Shown: in pieces, positions 7,133-10,398 of the stretch
Layout: every line of letters begins with the position of its first letter
Numbering within the stretch: the stretch's first letter is position 1
Origin: Acholeplasmatales bacterium
GTDB lineage: Bacteria > Bacillota_I > Bacilli_A > Acholeplasmatales > Anaeroplasmataceae
Direction: 5' to 3'
Length of the DNA stretch: 10,398 nucleotides
Assembly (NCBI GenBank): GCA_016282815.1
Contig: JAEELU010000007.1
Location: 1-10,398, forward strand
Made by a program: the position numbers and the translations under genes
The notes under the pieces: generated by a model
Databases searched by the model: none
What the model saw: only the letters and a program-made list of their open reading frames with translations
Told to the model about the DNA's origin: nothing

Positions 7133-7361
7133 CTTTGATTTTTGCCTTTCCTTCCTTATCAGCCATCTTAGCTATATAAAGTAAACTAATCATTAAATTA
7201 AAAAAGCCTATAATTAATCCTACAATAGCTAATGTAACGGGCCAAAACGAATCCTTATCAATGTAATAGCCAATAAAAAAGCCAACAACAGAAAATATAG
7301 CCATAGAAAATATACCTTGAGTTCCCAAGGCATAAACCTTGGCGTATTTTCCGAATTTCAT
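7125..7361 (-). CDS. AtpZ-like small ATP synthase accessory protein
   Basis: This 78-residue protein has a short basic N-terminus, two membrane helices (about 14-34 and 41-63) and a charged tail. The pattern GTQG..., GFFIGYYIDKD at about 27-37, then GLIIGFFN at about 48-55 resembles the AtpZ/AtpI-like family found at the head of atp operons, often beside AtpI. Family members have been proposed to act with AtpI in Mg2+/Ca2+ supply or c-ring assembly. The ATG shares one base with the upp stop (TAATG), and no good ribosome binding site is visible, so it probably depends on re-initiation after upp. It overlaps the next gene by 8 nt. Confidence 0.78.
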   Translation of the reverse strand: MKFGKYAKVYALGTQGIFSMAIFSVVGFFIGYYIDKDSFWPVTLAIVGLIIGFFNLMISLLYIAKMADKEGKAKIKDE

Positions 7362-7984
7362 TATTTAGTTCCGAATAATCTGTCTCCACAGTCACCAAGG
7401 CCTGGAACGATATATCCATTCTCGTTTAGCTTTTCATCCTGTGAAGCTAAATAGATATTAACATCTGGATGAGCCTTTGATAATGCGTCGATACCCTCTG
7501 GAGCACCAACTAAGCCAACATATCTAATGTCCTTGCAACCACGCTTCTTTAGCATTTCGATAGCTGCGATAGCACTACCACCTGTAGCAAGCATTGGGTC
7601 TACTACTAATACGATTGAATCAACAATTGTATCAGGGAACTTTGCATAATACTCATGTGGCTCTAATGTTTTCTCATCACGATACATACCGATGAAGCCT
7701 ACCTTAGCTGTTGGAATCATTGATCTAATTCCTTCAACCATACCAAGACCAGCTCTTAGGATTGGAACGATTACTACATCATTTGCAATTTCATATTGAA
7801 CACACTTACAAATAGGTGTTTCAATTTCTACTTCCTTAAGAGGGAAATCTCTAGTGATTTCGTAAGCCATTAAACCAGCTATTTCCTCAACATGCTGATA
7901 GAAATCCTTAGTCTTAGTCTCCTTCTTTCTAATGTTTGTAAGCTTATGCTTAACTAATGAATGGTTTAAAATAGTAACTGACAT
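7361..7984 (-). CDS. upp: Uracil phosphoribosyltransferase
   Basis: The enzyme converts uracil and PRPP to UMP and pyrophosphate, the main step of uracil salvage, in the cytoplasm. The 207 residues are the usual length. Residues 71-80 (VIVPILRAGL) form a conserved substrate-side motif, the PRPP loop is VVDPMLATGGSA at 127-138, and the uracil-binding C-terminus YIVPGLGDCGDRLFGT lies at 191-206. The ATG directly follows the rpiB stop with no gap; its ribosome binding site GAGGAGGAG is made by the last glutamate codons of rpiB. Upp before the atp genes is a common Bacillota arrangement. Its PRPP substrate derives from ribose 5-phosphate, the product of RpiB. Confidence 0.98.
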   Translation of the reverse strand: MSVTILNHSLVKHKLTNIRKKETKTKDFYQHVEEIAGLMAYEITRDFPLKEVEIETPICKCVQYEIANDVVIVPILRAGLGMVEGIRSMIPTAKVGFIGMYRDEKTLEPHEYYAKFPDTIVDSIVLVVDPMLATGGSAIAAIEMLKKRGCKDIRYVGLVGAPEGIDALSKAHPDVNIYLASQDEKLNENGYIVPGLGDCGDRLFGTK

Positions 7985-8431
7985 TTAAAACTCCTCCTCA
8001 TATTTACTAATTTTATCAATACGTCTTTGATGACGCTCATTGTGTGAAAACTCAGTATTTAGCCATACGTCAACAATTTCCTTTGCTAGAGCATATCCTG
8101 TGTATTTTGCAGATAATGCTAAGCAATTAGTATCATTATGCTCTCTTGTTAATTGAGCTGCATCCTTACTACCAACTAAAGCACATCTTACTCCCTTAAC
8201 CTTGTTGGCAATAATTGACATACCAATTCCTGTAAAGCAAATTACGATTCCTCTATCAGCTTTTCCATCCTTCAAATCCTTAGCAACCATATAACCATAA
8301 TCAGTGTAGTCGCAAGAATCCTTAGTGAATGTTCCCTTATCAGAAATCACATGACCCTTTTCCTCTAAATATTTAATTAATTCATTTTTTAACTCTAAAG
8401 CTGAATGATCACAGCCTATTGAAATTATCAT
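7985..8431 (-). CDS. rpiB: Ribose 5-phosphate isomerase B
   Basis: The enzyme interconverts ribulose 5-phosphate and ribose 5-phosphate in the pentose phosphate pathway. The 148 residues match the RpiB/LacAB family. The N-terminal GCDHSALELK places Asp8-His9 at the substrate site. Cys65 in ICFTGIGMS matches the catalytic cysteine of the usual CGTGIGMS; Phe66 replaces the usual glycine. REHND at 96-100 contains the conserved histidine (His98), and the C-terminal HQRRIDKI motif is present. AAGGAG eight nt upstream supports the ATG. It is the first gene of the block, 34 nt downstream of the predicted transcription start. An allose or galactose 6-phosphate isomerase is a possible alternative, but the context with upp and no sugar genes favours RpiB. 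Confidence 0.93.
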   Translation of the reverse strand: MIISIGCDHSALELKNELIKYLEEKGHVISDKGTFTKDSCDYTDYGYMVAKDLKDGKADRGIVICFTGIGMSIIANKVKGVRCALVGSKDAAQLTREHNDTNCLALSAKYTGYALAKEIVDVWLNTEFSHNERHQRRIDKISKYEEEF

Positions 8432-8471
8432 AACTATTACTCCTTAAATTTCATTTTACATACTTAATATA

Positions 8472-8500
8472 ATTATACCAAATATAAAGTCATTTTAAAA
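8472..8500 (-). promoter_or_regulatory. Extended -10 promoter for the rpiB-upp-atp block
   Basis: On the minus strand TATAAT at 8477-8472 is preceded by TGG, giving the extended -10 form TGnTATAAT. The position 17 nt further upstream reads TTTTAA (8500-8495), a poor -35. The predicted start near 8465 leaves a leader of about 34 nt. It is the only good promoter I can see for the twelve genes down to atpC. Confidence 0.7.
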
Positions 8501-8510
8501 TATTATATTT

Positions 8511-8543
8511 TAAAAAGAAAACTCCAGTATTTCTACTGAAGTT
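8511..8543 (-). terminator. Intrinsic terminator of the lipoprotein gene
   Basis: On the minus strand AACTTCAGTA (8543-8534), loop GAAA (8533-8530), then TACTGGAGTT (8529-8520) form a 10-bp stem with one G-U pair, followed at once by TTCTTTTT. It lies 15 nt past the lipoprotein stop and before the rpiB promoter, so it separates the two transcription units. Confidence 0.88.
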
Positions 8544-8558
8544 AAACTTACCTTTTTA

Positions 8559-9944
8559 TTATTTACTTGACGCAGTAAAGTTATATTTAGTTAAGAAATT
8601 ATCATTCTTACACTTATTGATAAAATCATTCTTCATACTATTTATCTCACCACTACTAACATCAATTCTATATGTTTCATAATGGTTTTCTGTTATAGCT
8701 GTATTACTATATACTTTACCATCTAATCCTAAGCTTTGGAATTTAGCATCATCAATATATGCTGGCTTAGTATTAGCACTCCATAATGTTTCTGATTTTT
8801 GCTTAGTTACATCATCAATCTTATGATAATCATAAGATAATGAATATTCTGCATCACCTATCTTAGTATCCTTATAATTTAACCATAATTCAGAATAATA
8901 ATAAGATCCTTCAAAAGCCTTAAGCATATCTTTTGCTCCATCTGCTGATAAACCCATATCCTCTACCATTTTTATTGCGGTATTTGATGTATTAAGCTTA
9001 GACTTTAATATTAAATACTTATCTGTTAATTCAAAACTATTTTGATAATAATCATCAGTTACACTTGTAAAAGGATTTTTGCGACTCATGCTAGCAATAT
9101 AATATAGACCATAATAACTGCTAGATGGATAATAATTTACAGTAATTGGAGAATTTATTGTGATATCATTATTAGTAAAATAAATATCATTCTTTTCTGC
9201 TTTATATGTTGCATTATATTCATTTGGTGTTTTCCAACTTGAGCTATGATATAGCTGTCCATATTCACTTAATAATGAAGTTTCTGAACCTCTAAATCTA
9301 ATACCCTGGTTTTGTTCATTTGATGCATATTCAACTGTACCACCTTTTAGTGAACCATCAAATCTATAATATTGACCCTTATTAAGTCTTTCATCACTAA
9401 AGCTGCCAGAAACAGTTGTTCCTGTAGTACTTGTATATGATTTTTTTTCATCATACTTATAATTTTCTAAATAGAATGATTCATTAACATCAGTATAAAC
9501 TGATAATAATGCATTAGCATTTACAACTGTTGTTTCTTCAGTTTCAATATCACCTGCTAAATATTCACCATTACGATTTTCATTTACTTTACCAGAACTA
9601 TCTTTTTCTACTTCTCTATAAATAGCATTTTTAGAGCTTATTTTTCGGTTTCTTGAAGCATATTCATAATAAGGATAACATTCTTTTTCATTACTCTTTG
9701 GACCAATTAAAGTGCTACCAAATGCGTTAAATATTTTTTCTGATACCTCATCATAAGTATCACTGCTCTTAATAGTAATATTATCAACCTTACCATTATT
9801 TAAATACTCAATTGAAATATTATCAACTGAATTACCTTTTGTAAGGTTATTCGTGTATATTGTAGTTGATGCACTCTTACCACATGAAGCAAGTGTTAAT
9901 GCACCAAGTGCAACAAATGCTAAACCAATCAATCTCTTTTTCAT
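8559..9944 (-). CDS. Uncharacterised lipoprotein, 461 residues
   Basis: I do not recognise a family. The N-terminus MKKRLIGLAFVALGALTLASC has a basic n-region, a hydrophobic core and lipobox LASC, so Cys21 should be lipidated and the mature protein of about 440 residues anchored outside the membrane. The rest is rich in Ser, Tyr, Asn, Lys and Thr, with no further membrane helix and only two other cysteines, so it looks like an extracellular, mainly beta-type domain. Residues about 36-80 could form a small alpha/beta unit. Tyr-rich stretches recur (YYPSSSYYGLYY near 267-278, SYYYSELWLNY near 346-356). AAGGAG eight nt upstream fixes the start. It has its own promoter and terminator, so it is a single-gene unit. 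A substrate-binding or adhesion role is possible, but nothing in the sequence shows it. Confidence 0.85.
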   Translation of the reverse strand: MKKRLIGLAFVALGALTLASCGKSASTTIYTNNLTKGNSVDNISIEYLNNGKVDNITIKSSDTYDEVSEKIFNAFGSTLIGPKSNEKECYPYYEYASRNRKISSKNAIYREVEKDSSGKVNENRNGEYLAGDIETEETTVVNANALLSVYTDVNESFYLENYKYDEKKSYTSTTGTTVSGSFSDERLNKGQYYRFDGSLKGGTVEYASNEQNQGIRFRGSETSLLSEYGQLYHSSSWKTPNEYNATYKAEKNDIYFTNNDITINSPITVNYYPSSSYYGLYYIASMSRKNPFTSVTDDYYQNSFELTDKYLILKSKLNTSNTAIKMVEDMGLSADGAKDMLKAFEGSYYYSELWLNYKDTKIGDAEYSLSYDYHKIDDVTKQKSETLWSANTKPAYIDDAKFQSLGLDGKVYSNTAITENHYETYRIDVSSGEINSMKNDFINKCKNDNFLTKYNFTASSK

Positions 9945-9974
9945 ATTATTTTCTCCTTTTTTCTTTCAAACCTT

Positions 9975-10003
9975 ATTATAGCACTTATTTAAAAAATAAA
10001 AAG
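9975..10003 (-). promoter_or_regulatory. Extended -10 promoter of the lipoprotein gene
   Basis: TATAAT at 9980-9975 on the minus strand is preceded by TGC, an extended -10. The -35 position (10003-9998, CTTTTT) is poor and falls in the downstream arm of the neighbouring terminator hairpin. The predicted start is near 9968, about 24 nt before the ATG, with AAGGAG in between. Confidence 0.65.
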
Positions 10004-10020
10004 GCTTAACAGCCTTTTTA
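9997..10020. terminator. Symmetrical (bidirectional) intrinsic terminator
   Basis: TAAAAAGGCT (9997-10006), loop TAAC, AGCCTTTTTA (10011-10020) form a perfect 10-bp stem. On the minus strand a run of six T follows (9996-9991). On the plus strand the T run lies in the stem arm. No gene is visible just upstream on either strand, so it may be left from a gene now displaced by the insertion sequence to its right, or shield the lipoprotein gene from it. Confidence 0.65.
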
Positions 10021-10028
10021 AGTGAATA

Positions 10029-10075
10029 TTTAAAAAAATAGATGTATGATATATAGCTTTAAAAAAATAGGTGTA
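10029..10075. repeat. Pair of 18-bp AT-rich direct repeats
   Basis: TTTAAAAAAATAGATGTA at 10029-10046 and TTTAAAAAAATAGGTGTA at 10058-10075 match at 17 of 18 bases and are spaced 29 bp start to start. A smaller repeat AGCTTTAAA occurs at 10055-10063 and 10077-10085. They lie between the terminator and the transposase leader, where the left end of the insertion sequence should be. One copy may belong to the element end, but the right end is outside the window, so this is untested. Confidence 0.6.
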
Positions 10076-10106
10076 AAGCTTTAAACTTACTGGTGTATTT
10101 TAATGA

Positions 10107-10135
10107 TAAAAGAAAAAATACCTCTTTGTTATAAT
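10107..10135 (+). promoter_or_regulatory. Promoter of the transposase gene
   Basis: TATAAT at 10130-10135 is preceded by TGT, an extended -10; the -35 position is weak. Transcription should start near 10142, downstream of the left arm of the leader hairpin but upstream of the ribosome binding site. Confidence 0.6.
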
Positions 10136-10171
10136 ATAGTTGACCAAAAAAACTATAACAGGAGGTATTTT
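10115..10171 (+). promoter_or_regulatory. Leader inverted repeat able to hide the transposase ribosome binding site
   Basis: AAAATACCTC at 10115-10124 is a perfect complement of GAGGTATTTT at 10162-10171. The stem can continue through a U-G and a U-A pair and a one-base bulge to GTTATA (10128-10133) with TATAAC (10154-10159). The right arm contains the ribosome binding site AGGAGG (10160-10165), ten nt before the ATG. The left arm lies upstream of the predicted transcription start, so only transcripts entering from outside would carry both arms. Confidence 0.65.
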
Positions 10172-10175
10172 ATTT

Positions 10176-10398
10176 ATGGACAAAGAATCCATATCAAGAT
10201 TATGCTTGAATTTTATTAAAAACATTGATTTAGATAAATCAGATGAATTATATGATCCAAGTACTAATAATCATATCATAAAATTAAAACTTAATAAAGG
10301 TGAGGACTTATATTGTCCTTATTGTGGTCTCATCACAAACTTCAAAGTAAGAAGTTCCATTACACAAACAATTAACCACTCTTCTATTTTAGAGAACA
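10176..10398 (+). CDS. Transposase, N-terminal part, probably ISL3 family (cut by right edge)
   Basis: An ATG at 10176, ten nt after AGGAGG, opens a frame that stays open for 74 codons to the window end. The protein begins MDKESISRLCLNFIKNIDLD and has a zinc-finger half-site CPYCG at residues 47-51, then a basic/polar stretch and ITQTINHSSILEN near 62-74. A short leader, CPxCG, and an 'HS.L.N' segment before a second cysteine pair is the usual start of ISL3-family transposases. The catalytic DDE core is beyond the window, so activity and intactness cannot be judged. It is the only plus-strand gene in the window, transcribed away from the lipoprotein gene. Another zinc-finger transposase family is possible. 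Confidence 0.75.
   Translation, partial: MDKESISRLCLNFIKNIDLDKSDELYDPSTNNHIIKLKLNKGEDLYCPYCGLITNFKVRSSITQTINHSSILEN

Larger units (their letters stand above)
10070..10398 (+). mobile_element. Insertion sequence, left part, probably ISL3 family (boundary uncertain)
   Basis: The element consists of a leader with promoter and hairpin and the first 74 codons of a transposase. The left boundary is a guess: GGTGTAAAGC near 10070 is a plausible terminal repeat start, but inverted repeats and target duplications cannot be checked because the right end is beyond the window. Confidence 0.45.

Noticed and set aside
10092..10122. Hairpin between GGTGTATTTT and AAAATACC as the main leader structure
   Set aside because: It needs a two-base bulge and is weaker than the perfect 10-bp pairing of the same AAAATACCTC arm with GAGGTATTTT; it may compete as an alternative fold but cannot be ranked by eye.

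Overview
The window is AT-rich DNA from a low-GC, probably anaerobic member of the Bacillota, on the Bacilli/Erysipelotrichia/Acholeplasma-like side. The evidence is the gene order, AGGAGG-type ribosome binding sites, TGnTATAAT promoters and protein sequences. The ordinary bacterial code appears to be in use: TGA ends atpF and atpI, and the tryptophan codon I checked (in atpI) is TGG. This argues against a Mycoplasma-type code. No species can be named from the sequence.

Layout from left to right. Positions 1-379 (minus) hold the N-terminal part of a LysR-type regulator that starts at TTG and runs off the left edge. Positions 397-430 hold a palindrome/terminator. Positions 434-8431 (minus) are one tightly packed block, read right to left: rpiB, upp, atpZ-like, atpI-like, atpB, atpE, atpF, atpH, atpA, atpG, atpD, atpC. 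Gaps are 14 nt or less, several gene pairs overlap by 1-8 nt, and the only promoter I can see for the block is an extended -10 site just before rpiB. Positions 8511-8543 hold a textbook intrinsic terminator for the next gene, an uncharacterised 461-residue lipoprotein (8559-9944, minus) with its own promoter. Positions 9997-10020 hold a symmetrical terminator hairpin. Positions 10021-10175 hold AT-rich direct repeats and the leader of an insertion sequence. A transposase that looks like the ISL3 family (10176 to the right edge, plus) is cut by the window.

How the genes work together: RpiB makes ribose 5-phosphate, the precursor of PRPP, and Upp uses PRPP to salvage uracil. The other ten genes of the block encode a complete F1Fo ATP synthase (a, c, b, delta, alpha, gamma, beta, epsilon) plus two small assembly proteins. 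The order resembles the Bacillus subtilis rpiB-type/upp/atp neighbourhood with the intervening genes missing. The c subunit has glutamates at both ion-site positions and a hydroxyl/tyrosine pattern of the Na+ type, so the enzyme is predicted to couple to Na+.

I see no convincing undescribed multi-gene system. The points most worth a second look are the two-carboxylate c subunit, a transposase leader in which the ribosome binding site would be hidden only in read-through transcripts, the orphan lipoprotein, and the palindrome at the atpC/lysR junction.
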